This document shows, one piece after another, positions 8,399-16,341 of a stretch of DNA of 34,253 bases (position 1 is its first letter; every line of letters starts with the position of its first letter). Under the pieces are notes generated by a model. It was given only the letters and a program-made list of their open reading frames with translations. It had not been told where the DNA came from and made no database searches. Made by a program: the position numbers and the translations under genes. The DNA is from Metasolibacillus meyeri (GTDB taxonomy: Bacteria > Bacillota > Bacilli > Bacillales_A > Planococcaceae): NCBI RefSeq assembly GCF_003049505.1, contig NZ_PYWN01000160.1, positions 1-34,253 on the forward strand, read 5' to 3'.

Positions 8399-8605
8399 AT
8401 TAGAAATCGAATCAAAGCTCTACGTAAAGCTGCAAAGATGACTCAAGAGGAGCTAGCAATACAAGTAGGTGTCTCAAGACAATCAATCATTGCCATCGAA
8501 TCTGGAAAATATAATCCATCACTCGAACTGGCATACAACATTTCGAAAGTATTCAATTGCATAATCGAAGAGGTCTTTATATTGGAAGAAAGGGGAGAGG
8601 AATAA
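8399..8605 (+). CDS. Small Xre-type HTH regulator with apparent AUU start
   Basis: A 68-residue protein closely resembling the YozG-type Xre regulators ([20 protein letters not shown], then [30 protein letters not shown]). The frame has no ATG, GTG or TTG where the family starts. Instead ATT at 8399-8401 lies directly after GAGGTGAGGA with normal spacing, so either AUU is used for initiation or an ATG has mutated. An internal ATG at codon 14 would remove the first helix. Its stop overlaps the ATG of the membrane protein (TAATG), so the two are translationally coupled. The three operators upstream are its likely binding sites. Confidence 0.8.
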   Translation: MRNRIKALRKAAKMTQEELAIQVGVSRQSIIAIESGKYNPSLELAYNISKVFNCIIEEVFILEERGEE

Positions 8606-9087
8606 TGAGCACACAAATTTGGGGGGCAATTGGATTATATGGAGGAGCGGCACTTGCTATATTAAGCTGGTGGTTTAGCCGACGTATCGTAAAAAAGCAG
8701 CGCGGCTTGGATGAATTATATGAACATATTTGGCAAAAATCTCGCTCCATTTCTTGGTTCATCACGCTCGCTTCAATCTATATTTTATTTTCTTTAGTAA
8801 TATTTGGAGTTGAAATAGGCGCAGCAATGGTTCTGGCAATCATTTTGACTGTTCATTTGGCAAGCTGGGGAATTACAGGCATGATTTTGTCTATCAATAT
8901 GAATATGACAAAGCCTTTGAAGCCCTCCAGAGTTAAATTTGGTATTTCTATTGTGGCAGTGTCACTTATTACATTTACTGTCTTGTCCATTGTTACTGGC
9001 AACTGGTGGTTTTTGATTGCCAGCATCCCGCCAAACATTATTGGACTAATCAGTGCATTAACTCCTGAAAAAAATAATGAAGATTAA
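8605..9087 (+). CDS. Membrane protein paired with the Xre regulator
   Basis: A 160-residue protein starting at ATG 8605 after GGGGAGAGG. It has about five predicted membrane helices (residues about 5-24, 50-66, 71-96, 108-130 and 131-152) and a basic loop after the first (SRRIVKKQRGLDE). Such membrane proteins of unknown function often follow small Xre regulators in Firmicutes; the loop resembles that of DUF2178-like proteins, but I do not assign the family firmly. Overlapping start and stop codons show that it is expressed together with the regulator, whose operators therefore control it. Confidence 0.75.
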   Translation: MSTQIWGAIGLYGGAALAILSWWFSRRIVKKQRGLDELYEHIWQKSRSISWFITLASIYILFSLVIFGVEIGAAMVLAIILTVHLASWGITGMILSINMNMTKPLKPSRVKFGISIVAVSLITFTVLSIVTGNWWFLIASIPPNIIGLISALTPEKNNED

Positions 9088-9255
9088 GATTGAATATACA
9101 GTGTAAGCTGAACCTGACAGCTCATTAGCACACCTATCTTCTTGTTTTTCTCAAACCTTGAGGTAAGCACCATGTACAGATAATCTGACGCTTCGCTTTT
9201 GATACAAAAATCCGTGAATATGGGATAAACAACATAACAAAAAACCGCTGTTTTA

Positions 9256-9296
9256 AAATAAACTGTATCCTTGATAAAAGGTACAGTTTATTTTTT
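9256..9296 (+). terminator. Terminator downstream of the Xre/membrane operon
   Basis: A long stem (about 9256-9272 with 9278-9293; AAACTGTA-CCTT type pairing, one G-T) with a 5-base loop, followed by TTTTTT. Confidence 0.85.
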
Positions 9297-9391
9297 AGTA
9301 TTGGCTTCTTTTGTTCTTACTTTGCAAAGATTAATTATTTTCTACCTTCGATAAAATCATGATACTTTTAGCGAGGCTGTTTCAACTACCC

Positions 9392-9550
9392 CTATCCTAA
9401 GATTGTCAGTAAAACCATAATTCCATTAGTTAAACGGTGAATAATAACTGCTACCCAAATCGAATTTGTTCGTTCAGATGCCAGAGCAAAAATATATGTT
9501 GGAATATGCGGAGCGGTGTATTGCTTATGCAACAGCTTTAGAGTAAGTAT
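9392..9550 (-). pseudogene. Probable CPBP intramembrane protease, C-terminal remnant
   Basis: A 52-codon open stretch ends in TAG at 9392 and reads PTYIFALASERTNSIWVAVI followed by IHRLTNGIMVLL. The hydrophobic segment with S-W-x-A-x-x-x-H-x-x-x-N resembles the last motif of CPBP (Abi) intramembrane proteases (W-x-x-I-x-x-H-x-x-x-N). No start or catalytic Glu motif is present upstream; a TGA closes the frame at about 9551. It is a relic in the otherwise gene-free stretch 9088-9690. Confidence 0.5.
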
Positions 9551-9614
9551 TCAGTATGAATAGAAAACCAACCAGATCACACAAATATTATTTACTAGCG
9601 AAAAACGCAAAATA

Positions 9615-9688
9615 CCTGCGGGATAGCAGAGAACCCGCAGGATATGGGATGCGTTACAAAGAAGCTCTACTTGCTATTCTAAGTAGAG
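9615..9688. terminator. Two hairpins downstream of the GNAT gene
   Basis: CTCTACTT (9665-9672) pairs with AAGTAGAG (9681-9688) close to the stop of the GNAT gene; on the minus strand it is followed by CTTCTTT and may terminate that gene. A second perfect 8-bp stem, CCTGCGGG (9615-9622) with CCCGCAGG (9634-9641), lies beyond and has no T run. Confidence 0.5.
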
Positions 9689-9690
9689 TC

Positions 9691-10254
9691 CTAATATTTT
9701 ATATCAAGGTCTTGCTTCAACAAAGAATACATATACAAATCATCAAATTTGCCACCTGTAAACTCATAATTTCTTAGTAATCCTTCTCTGACAAAACCTA
9801 TTTTTTCTACTAGCTTTTGCGATGATCGGTTCGGTGGCTCGATTAATGCTTCTATCCGTTGAAAATGCAGATGTTCAAATCCGTAATTTATTATAGCTCC
9901 CACAGCCTCAGCAGCTATGCCTTTTCCCCACTGCTCTTTACTCAACTCGAAGCCTATCTCAGTACGAAAATGCTGAGAGACCATATTGTGAAAACCACAA
10001 CTACCAATAACAATTCCTTGCTCTTTTAAAGTAATTCCCCATCTAATACCTGTTTTGTTATTGTATATTGATTGGTACCATGAAATTTCATCCAAAGCAT
10101 CGTTTAATGAGTTAAAAGGCTCTAATCCATAATACTTCATTACTTCTGCATCAGACAGATAATTCAAAATGCTGCTCGCATCCTCTTTTTTAATTTCTCT
10201 TAATACTAATCTTTCAGTTTCAAGTACAGGAAATGAATCTATGTTTAAGGTCAT
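9691..10254 (-). CDS. GNAT acetyltransferase, RimJ/RimL type
   Basis: A 187-residue protein with the N-terminal ETERLVLREIKKEDASSILNY typical of RimJ/RimL-like N-acetyltransferases, a central IGFELSKEQWGKGIAAEAVG (acetyl-CoA-binding motif A, Q/R-x-x-G-x-G/A form) and the C-terminal EPPNRSSQKLVEKIGFVREG motif. AAGGAGAG is six bases before ATG. Substrate unknown; the family includes ribosomal-protein and antibiotic acetylases. It stands alone on the minus strand among broken genes. Confidence 0.9.
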   Translation of the reverse strand: MTLNIDSFPVLETERLVLREIKKEDASSILNYLSDAEVMKYYGLEPFNSLNDALDEISWYQSIYNNKTGIRWGITLKEQGIVIGSCGFHNMVSQHFRTEIGFELSKEQWGKGIAAEAVGAIINYGFEHLHFQRIEALIEPPNRSSQKLVEKIGFVREGLLRNYEFTGGKFDDLYMYSLLKQDLDIKY

Positions 10255-10290
10255 AGTAACTCTCCTTGTTTATATTACTTTATTAGTATC

Positions 10291-10509
10291 CTACCTCATC
10301 AAAAATGTTGCAATTATAAGCCCTTTTAAAGAATTTGTTGGTATAGAATAATGCGTGATATGCATATAGCCAAAATCTAGCGCTTGCTCACGGTCTCCCC
10401 CATATCCATGAAGATAAAAGATTAATGGGCATTTCTTTAATTCACTTTGATAAACACTTAAAATCGGTATGTTATTTACTATGCGATCTTCCATTATTAT
10501 TTTTGTCAT
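10291..10509 (-). pseudogene. Alpha/beta hydrolase, N-terminal fragment
   Basis: The first 48 residues (MTKIIMEDRIVNNIPILSVY, then CPLIFYLHGYGGDREQALDFGY) are the start of an esterase/dipeptidyl-peptidase-like alpha/beta hydrolase, including the HGxGG oxyanion segment. After DFGY the sequence changes to an unrelated tail and stops at residue 72. The nucleophile, acid and histidine are missing. GAGGT lies seven bases before the ATG, so the fragment might still be translated, but it cannot be an enzyme. Confidence 0.75.
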
Positions 10510-10658
10510 TCATGATACCTCACTTATTAATCATTCCATTTACCTCTAAAATTACTATTGTCCATTGAACTCACCCCTTTCACGTATATATGCTCCTTCT
10601 TCAGGAAAACCGCTTCGTTAGTTTAAGTACACCTTATCATATTTTACAAAATAAGTAA

Positions 10659-11690
10659 TTATTGTGCTGCTGATTTTATAGCACATTTATAAACAATATC
10701 CCCAAAAGAGCGAATATCGTTGAGATAATCATATCCTTCAGGTGAACCATAGAAGTTAAACATTCTTACTGCCACTATGTTTTGCTCTGGAATGACAAGT
10801 AGAGCTACATTTGTGTAACCAAGCAATTGATAAGAGCCCTTTGGAACGGTATCTCCTATTTGGTTAAAGGGATAGTTTGTATCTTTTACAAACCATAAAA
10901 ATCCATTCTTATGAATAGGAAGTTCCGGGTTAGGAGTCTGAATAGACGTTGCCATTTGAATGATTTCTCTAGGAATAAGCTGTTTTCCTCCCCATTCCCC
11001 TTGTGTTAAATGAATGTAACCGAATAAAGCAAGTTCTTGTGCAGACACGTACATGTTCATTCCGGAGCCATTTACTACATCTGTCTCAGTCCAAAAGAAA
11101 TCATTTGCATTACGAATAGTATCGGTCATTTTTGAATGAGGCTGGCTCATCTTAACCCATTCAGTAGATTGAAGGCCGATTGGCTCAATAAGCTGCTCTT
11201 TTACAATATCCGCAACAGACTGTCCCGTTGTTTTTTGAATAATCATTGTCAATAGCTCAATACTTGGACCTCTATATACCCATGATTCACCATATTTATA
11301 TTCATTTACCAGTTTACCATCAGCTATTTTAAGACCATGTGTATGCGTTAATAAGTGACGAATGGTCACACCCTCATATGCAGATAAATGAGATTCTTCA
11401 ACAAACTGTTGAATCGGAGCATCAATGGAAAAATAGCCATTGTATATAGCGTACGCAGCAGCAAAACCGATATAAGCCTTTCTTACAGAGGCTATGTGGA
11501 ATTGAGTATCTGCTTTCACATCTCGGGCATGTATAACATTTGACTGTTTACCAAAATAAGACTCTGTTACTACTTTGTCATTATGAATAATAAATAGTGC
11601 AGCACCGCTACACCCCAGCTTTTCAGCACTTTCTTTTACATGGGTATGGACATCTTCAAACAAATTTGTGTAATCCTTTTCTAATAGCAA
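10659..11690 (-). CDS. Serine hydrolase of the beta-lactamase/AmpC-like family
   Basis: Start chosen at TTG 11690, eight bases after GGAGAG; upstream codons lie within a terminator hairpin. The 343-residue protein has the S-x-x-K nucleophile motif (HIASVRKAYIG), followed by ITIRHLLTHTHGL-type sequence (VTIRHLLTHTHGLK, characteristic of this family) and ends with a beta-sheet region (GYTNVALLVIPEQNIVAVRMFN). It has no signal peptide, so it is likely a cytoplasmic esterase/peptidase-like enzyme rather than a secreted beta-lactamase. Substrate unknown. It lies downstream of the MFS exporter on the same strand. Confidence 0.85.
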   Translation of the reverse strand: MLLEKDYTNLFEDVHTHVKESAEKLGCSGAALFIIHNDKVVTESYFGKQSNVIHARDVKADTQFHIASVRKAYIGFAAAYAIYNGYFSIDAPIQQFVEESHLSAYEGVTIRHLLTHTHGLKIADGKLVNEYKYGESWVYRGPSIELLTMIIQKTTGQSVADIVKEQLIEPIGLQSTEWVKMSQPHSKMTDTIRNANDFFWTETDVVNGSGMNMYVSAQELALFGYIHLTQGEWGGKQLIPREIIQMATSIQTPNPELPIHKNGFLWFVKDTNYPFNQIGDTVPKGSYQLLGYTNVALLVIPEQNIVAVRMFNFYGSPEGYDYLNDIRSFGDIVYKCAIKSAAQ

Positions 11691-11710
11691 TTTATTCACT
11701 CTCCTATAGA

Positions 11711-11741
11711 AATAAAAAATGCCCCCAATATGATTGGAGGC
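11711..11741 (-). terminator. Terminator hairpin just before the serine hydrolase
   Basis: On the minus strand GCCTCCAAT (11741-11733) pairs with ATTGGGGGC (11729-11721), 9 bp with one G-T pair and a 3-base loop, followed by ATTTTTTATT. The ribosome site of the serine hydrolase begins only seven bases further. It can end MFS transcripts, or act as an attenuator of the hydrolase gene. Confidence 0.75.
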
Positions 11742-11887
11742 ACTGTGCAACATTACTGTTTTTAACCATTAAGGACACCAACATAAGCTATCTCACTTAT
11801 GTCACCTGTATACGCATTTAAATTTCTATATATATCCAAAATCTCTCTATATACGAACCAAACATCGTTTATATTTTAAAGCGTCAT

Positions 11888-13156
11888 TTACGAAGTTATA
11901 TTTTCTTTTGTTTCTTCTAGCTTTTTCATGTTGCTAAAAGAGGCGTAATAAGCAACTATAATCGAAATTGATGCCCCCGCCACTACAAGTAAAAATCCAT
12001 ACGGGTTCAAAAACATAAATGTAACTCGGTGACTCACTAGCCAATCTCCCATTACTCCTCCAATGACATAAGCTAGTGGAAGCGTCCCCCATGAAAGCAT
12101 CCTAGAAATTGAAAATACTCTTCCTAGATATGCAGCATCTGTATTGCGCTGAATAAGCGTAATGCTTAATGTATTTGTAATGGGTAATAAAAACCCCATC
12201 ATAATCCATATACAGCCAATTAACCAAATACTCTCTGTTAGCCCTGTTAGAAGTACAGCAAGTCCCATCCCTAGTGAAGATAGTAGGATATATCTAATCA
12301 TATTGCTGTTTACTTTCAAGGTAGACATAGCAATACTGCCAAGTACCATGCCAACACCAAATAAAGAAGTCACAAGTCCAAACTGCTCTTCTGAACCAAA
12401 GTCTAAAATATAAGGTTGGCGAATGACACTATTTACCCCTAACGCGACATTAAGCCAAGTATGGAACATAATCATGGCAAACAATGCTCTATTATTATAT
12501 GTGTAATGGAATCCATTGAGCATATCTTGCCAAAAGCTGTACTGTTGTTTTTTATTGTCGTTCTCTTTTTTTGTATCCACACTTTTCCACAAAATAAGAA
12601 TAACTATTAATGCAAGCAAGTAGGTGACAAAATTAATTCCTATAATCCAGCTGATTTGTCCAAATCCATAAAGTGCACCAGCAAGTATAGGACCAACAAT
12701 ATTCGTTGTTGAGGTTGCAGATGCAAGCATTCCATTTGCCTGTGATAAGCGTTCTTCCGAAACAAGTAGCGGCGTTAACGCTTGCAAGGCAGGCATTTCT
12801 AACGCACTTACAACAGATAATGTTATTGTCAGAAGGAAAATAACAAATACCGTGAGATGGTCAGCCATTGCAGCGACTGTCCCAAACGCGAGTACGCCAG
12901 TTCCTAAAATTCCACCAACAGCTAAAGCTAATCTAGGCCCTTTACGATCAATGTAATTGCCAACAAACGGTGACACCACCACACTCGGTAAATAACTTGC
13001 AACCATAACCATTGCAAAGCTAAGCACTTGACCTGTAGATTGATAGATCCAAATACCTAACACAAATCGAGTCATCGACGACCCCAATAAAGAAACAAAT
13101 TGACTAATGATAATCCATAAAAAAACGTAAAAAGTATTCTGTTTTAAAAAATTCAA
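11888..13156 (-). CDS. MFS efflux transporter (MFS_3, macrolide/siderophore exporter-like)
   Basis: A 422-residue protein starting at TTG 13156, seven bases after GCGGAGG. It has 12 predicted membrane helices, an N-terminal FVLGIWIYQSTGQVLSFAMV and motif A-like GNYIDRKGPRLALAVGG between helices 2 and 3, and a charged central loop (KKENDNKKQQYSFWQDMLNG). This pattern belongs to the group that contains Mef macrolide pumps and EntS-like siderophore exporters. The leader region contains a short open reading frame and alternative hairpins that can hide its ribosome site, the usual sign of antibiotic-inducible resistance genes. The drug is not known. Confidence 0.85.
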   Translation of the reverse strand: MNFLKQNTFYVFLWIIISQFVSLLGSSMTRFVLGIWIYQSTGQVLSFAMVMVASYLPSVVVSPFVGNYIDRKGPRLALAVGGILGTGVLAFGTVAAMADHLTVFVIFLLTITLSVVSALEMPALQALTPLLVSEERLSQANGMLASATSTTNIVGPILAGALYGFGQISWIIGINFVTYLLALIVILILWKSVDTKKENDNKKQQYSFWQDMLNGFHYTYNNRALFAMIMFHTWLNVALGVNSVIRQPYILDFGSEEQFGLVTSLFGVGMVLGSIAMSTLKVNSNMIRYILLSSLGMGLAVLLTGLTESIWLIGCIWIMMGFLLPITNTLSITLIQRNTDAAYLGRVFSISRMLSWGTLPLAYVIGGVMGDWLVSHRVTFMFLNPYGFLLVVAGASISIIVAYYASFSNMKKLEETKENITS

Positions 13157-13163
13157 TTTTTAT

Positions 13164-13240
13164 CCTCCGCTCATTCATGCGGAAGCAAACTTCTGTACAT
13201 CATATCAAGCGATAAAGGTGACACTCCATTCTACTTCCGC
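13164..13240 (-). promoter_or_regulatory. Candidate translation attenuator of the MFS gene
   Basis: Three segments on the minus strand are mutually exclusive partners. Segment 1 is GCGGAAG (13240-13234), segment 2 is CTTCCGC (13185-13179) and segment 3 is GCGGAGG (13170-13164), the ribosome site. Segments 1 and 2 pair perfectly (seven bp, with weaker extension). Segments 2 and 3 form a seven-bp stem with one G-T pair and an 8-base loop, which would bury the ribosome site. Segment 1 lies within the coding part of the leader peptide, so the position of a leader-translating ribosome decides which stem forms. Confidence 0.7.
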
Positions 13241-13285
13241 TCTTTTTTTGCTTGTATTGGTAATATTGATGCAGACTGTCATCAT
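13205..13285 (-). CDS. Leader peptide of the MFS gene
   Basis: A 26-residue open frame starts with two ATG codons (13285, 13282) after AAAGAGAGTGAT and ends at TGA 13207-13205, 48 bases before the MFS start. It begins MMTVCINITNTSKKRAEVEW and ends SVTFIA. I do not recognise it among known stalling leaders. Its codons 16-18 form segment 1 of the attenuator. Its size, ribosome site and position are those of a regulatory leader peptide. Confidence 0.6.
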   Translation of the reverse strand: MMTVCINITNTSKKRAEVEWSVTFIA

Positions 13286-13480
13286 CTATCACTCTCTTTC
13301 TTTAATTAGTTATACATACTATACCAGTTTTCTGATTTTTTAAAAATACCCAAATATGGAACTTTTCATTTTTCAGAAAAAAATATTGCTATACACAATC
13401 TCTATTGAACTAAAATGCTTTGTGAATCTAAGTATATTTCTTCATAACCTTTATCTTGATATTAACGTATATATCCAACA

Positions 13481-13525
13481 AAAAAATCATCTCACCTCTA
13501 AGATTTATAGAGGTAAGATGATTTT
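13481..13525. terminator. Terminator of the APH-like kinase gene
   Basis: An 18-bp stem with one mismatch (13483-13500 with 13508-13525) and a 7-base loop; the minus strand continues into a run of T. Confidence 0.9.
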
Positions 13526-13536
13526 AACCAAACTTT

Positions 13537-14520
13537 TTATAGTGTTTGAAAGTTTTGTCTTAATTCATCTGCAACATGAACTAATTTATCCCTTAATCCA
13601 ACAAACCAAGATGGGGCTTCATTTATTTCATCATAATCCAAAGACTTTAATATTCTGGAGAGCTTATATAAGTTTGCATATCTTCGAAACTGTGAAAATT
13701 GAGCCACTACATCATTTTCTAAATCCATTTTAGAACGATAGCCGTTTAAGAAAGATTGAATCAGTAATTTTGAATGAGGACTGTCATCGTCAATAAAATC
13801 ATCAAGTGCTGTTACAATATCAAGTGCATACCAGTGATATATTGCATCATCAAAGTCGATTATATTGAAAGTATAGTCCTTATCCTCTTCAAAGAAGATA
13901 TTATCCAATTGAAAATCATAGTGTATCAATCCGAACACATCTTTGTTAGTAGGTAATGATTGCAGCCAATTCGTTACCCTAGTTAGCTCTTGAAGGGCTA
14001 GTTGTTCTTCTGGATATTTTTTAAATACACTTTCCATGAATTGTACTGTATCCAACCAACTCTTTCTTCTTTCAGACACTGGCTCAAAATTTTTTGATAA
14101 AAAATGAAGTGAGGCAAGTGATTCACCCCATTGCTCCATCTGTTTTGCAGTAATTGTCTCGGCATCCAAATTGATCCCGCTTGCTGCACTAAAAACAACA
14201 GCAATAAACGTTCCTTCTGGTGTTTTTAGTGTTTCAATTAGTTCTCCACTTTTTGATTGAATTGGTGTTACTGAAGGAAATCCATTTAATCGTAAATATT
14301 GCATAAACTCTAACTCAGCTTTTATTTGTTCAATTGATTTATCCTGCTCAAAACTTAATCTCAAAAAATATTGAACTTGATTACGCTCAAAAGCATAGAC
14401 AAAGTTTGAACTTGCACGCCACAACTGCAAAGTTCCCTCTTCACACTCCCACAATTGAACGAGACTCTGAGCAACCGTATCAGAAACTACTCCTTTTAAC
14501 ATGTTTCCTAAATTCATCAT
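13537..14520 (-). CDS. Aminoglycoside phosphotransferase-family kinase
   Basis: A 327-residue APH/choline-kinase-fold protein. The catalytic loop is LIHYDFQLDNIFF (the family H-x-D-x-x-x-x-N), followed by the metal-binding IIDFDDA, and W-Y-A-L-D-I downstream. The N-lobe includes YFLRLSFEQ and IKAELEFMQYLRLNGFPSVTP. GGGAGG lies 11 bases before the start. Members of this group with an intracellular small-molecule substrate (homoserine, hydroxylysine, antibiotics) cannot be told apart from sequence alone. It stands alone with its own terminator. Confidence 0.85.
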   Translation of the reverse strand: MMNLGNMLKGVVSDTVAQSLVQLWECEEGTLQLWRASSNFVYAFERNQVQYFLRLSFEQDKSIEQIKAELEFMQYLRLNGFPSVTPIQSKSGELIETLKTPEGTFIAVVFSAASGINLDAETITAKQMEQWGESLASLHFLSKNFEPVSERRKSWLDTVQFMESVFKKYPEEQLALQELTRVTNWLQSLPTNKDVFGLIHYDFQLDNIFFEEDKDYTFNIIDFDDAIYHWYALDIVTALDDFIDDDSPHSKLLIQSFLNGYRSKMDLENDVVAQFSQFRRYANLYKLSRILKSLDYDEINEAPSWFVGLRDKLVHVADELRQNFQTL

Positions 14521-14807
14521 CTTTTATTTTTCCTCCCATTGCCTTTGAGAGGATTGAACTTTAATTAAGAAGCAATTCCTCTCATTGGCATGCTATTTTG
14601 AAATTCGATCATTTTCAATATGTCACCCCTTTCTTAAATTTCGGCTATCAAAAATTAATAGCCCTATATTTAATTACACATAAAATCATAAATACCTCCT
14701 TGTTGACTGGGTTATTTAATTAAAACAAACAAGGAAAATTTGAGATTTTTATTAAGCTGCTCTGCTAGTTTATAGATTCCCATAAATCACTTTCTAATCA
14801 ATATCCC

Positions 14808-15278
14808 TTACTTATACTTACTTAATAGTTCCTCTGGAATATGACAATAATCATTTGGACATCTAGCTAACCTATCTTGATGTTCTTCTGCACTTCTTAT
14901 GTAGTTTGTAAGAGGTAATACTTCAACAACGATACGTTCATAATCGTCTCTCACACTAAGAAATGCCTTTGCCTCTTTTAAATGTTCAGGCTTGTCACTA
15001 TATACGCCTGTTCTGTATTTCTCACCAACATCCTGACCTTGTTTATTCAAACTGTATGGATCAATGATTTCAAAGAAATAGCCCATTAATTCCTTGATTG
15101 TTACAACTGTCGGATCAAATCCTGTTTTTACACATTCGGCGTACCCATCATAATCACCCTCAAGTGTATGACTTGTTCCATTCGCTCTTCCTGCTTCCGT
15201 AAATTTAACACCTGGTAACGTTTTGATAAAAGCTTGAACTCCCCATAAACAGCCACCCGCAAAATATACTACTTCCAT
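14808..15278 (-). CDS. msrA: Peptide methionine-S-sulfoxide reductase
   Basis: A 156-residue protein with the MsrA active site near the N-terminus (YFAGGCLWGVQAF; catalytic Cys10, with Leu in place of the usual Phe of GCFWG). Also present are GYAECVKTGFDP, DPYSLNKQGQDVGEKYRTGVY and YIRSAEEHQDRLARCPNDYC. It reduces methionine sulfoxide in proteins with thioredoxin. It is shorter at the N-terminus than many MsrA proteins, starting only nine residues before the catalytic Cys. AGGAGAG is five bases before the ATG. Confidence 0.93.
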   Translation of the reverse strand: MEVVYFAGGCLWGVQAFIKTLPGVKFTEAGRANGTSHTLEGDYDGYAECVKTGFDPTVVTIKELMGYFFEIIDPYSLNKQGQDVGEKYRTGVYSDKPEHLKEAKAFLSVRDDYERIVVEVLPLTNYIRSAEEHQDRLARCPNDYCHIPEELLSKYK

Positions 15279-15380
15279 ATGGACTCTCCTCTTTGCTTCT
15301 AAAATTTGTTCCTAGTAAGGATAGACGGGAAAATGTGATAACAAATTCTGCTGAATACAAGTCTAAAACCCCTCTAACAC

Positions 15381-15418
15381 AAAAAACCCGTTCACTTATT
15401 TTAATTATAAGCGAACGG
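15381..15418 (-). terminator. Terminator downstream of the ArsR gene
   Basis: A 12-bp stem with one G-T pair (15407-15418 with 15388-15399), loop of 7, and TTTTTT on the minus strand. It lies between the ArsR-type gene and msrA. Confidence 0.85.
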
Positions 15419-15549
15419 ATATGAATTACACTAACATTCAAATAGCTAGTTTAAATGCTGATTTAAAATAAAATTTGATGAAAAACATGCTGCCAGCGTT
15501 GATTTTATAGAGGAATTAATATAAAAAGCGTTCATGTAAAAAAATCATT

Positions 15550-16242
15550 CTACATTAAGTTCTCTAGACCAAAAAAGTCTTTAAAACCTGATTTTCCAAG
15601 GGCTGTGATAACAATTTCACGAGTTTTGCCTTTAGTTTCAATCCACCCTAATTCAAGGTATCTTTCAAATAAACAGTTTCCTAACGCACCTCCTAAATGA
15701 TGAGTACGTTCACTCCAATCAAGACAGGCATGGGAAAAGGAACGGCGCTTTTTAGATACATTGACTAAATCTATTCCTAATTTCTCAAAAAAATTTTCTC
15801 CTTTTGCTGTAATCGTAAACTGTCCGTTATTCATTTTTAGATAGCCTGATTCTTGCATAATATTTGTTAATTGAACACCTAAACTTCCTGCTAGGTGATC
15901 ATAACAAGTTCTTGCATTTTTTAATCTTTTTAGTTGGCTCGATTGCCTTAATGAACGAACTTCTGGTGGAGAAGAAATAGACATTAATATCTCTAGCGTA
16001 TTAGCAACTTCTTCATTTGCTAAACGGTAATATCGAAAACGTCCATGTTTTTCACTAATTACAAAATTATTTTCTGCAAGCTTTGCAAGATGAAAACTAG
16101 CAGTTTGAGGCTTAATATTGGCCATATATGCTAATTCACTTGCAGTGTGAAACTTTCCATCCATTAACGCTACTAAAATAGTTGATCTTGATTCTTCTAA
16201 AAGAAGAGCGGTTAATTCTACGATTTTTGGATTGACACTCAT
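15550..16242 (-). CDS. ArsR-family winged-helix regulator
   Basis: The real start is ATG 16242, preceded by AGAGGTGG; codons further upstream run into the shared promoter. The 230-residue product has an ArsR winged helix at about 8-85 (ILVALMDGKFHTASELAYMANIKPQTASFHLAKLAENNFV and GRFRYYRLAN) and a longer C-terminal domain (ACLDWSERTHHLGGALGNCL) seen in one-component ArsR regulators. It is divergent from the EamA transporter with about 100 bases between starts, so it probably controls that gene and itself. Confidence 0.88.
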   Translation of the reverse strand: MSVNPKIVELTALLLEESRSTILVALMDGKFHTASELAYMANIKPQTASFHLAKLAENNFVISEKHGRFRYYRLANEEVANTLEILMSISSPPEVRSLRQSSQLKRLKNARTCYDHLAGSLGVQLTNIMQESGYLKMNNGQFTITAKGENFFEKLGIDLVNVSKKRRSFSHACLDWSERTHHLGGALGNCLFERYLELGWIETKGKTREIVITALGKSGFKDFFGLENLM

Positions 16243-16341
16243 TTTTCCACCTCTGTAATCCATACTTCGATAAGCATCGTATGATTTTGTTCTTATAATA
16301 ATACTTATGGAACTCAAATACAATCCAAGGGAGCACAACAA
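16243..16341. promoter_or_regulatory. Divergent promoter region of the ArsR/EamA pair
   Basis: Contains TATAAT at 16294-16299 in the plus direction, and a nested inverted repeat (CATAC...GTATG with CGAT-AAGC-ATCG inside, about 16261-16283) that could be the ArsR-type operator. Confidence 0.45.

Noticed and set aside
11754-11887. Possible T-box leader before the serine hydrolase
   Set aside because: A terminator is present but no T-box core (AAGGGUGGAACCGCG-like) or specifier structure is seen.
13179-13247. Plus-strand hairpin GCGGAAG/CTTCCGC with T run
   Set aside because: As a plus-strand terminator it would have a 48-base loop and no gene to end; the minus-strand attenuator explains it better.
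13356-13733. 125-codon plus-strand frame
   Set aside because: No ribosome site; it crosses a terminator and the 3' end of the APH-like gene.
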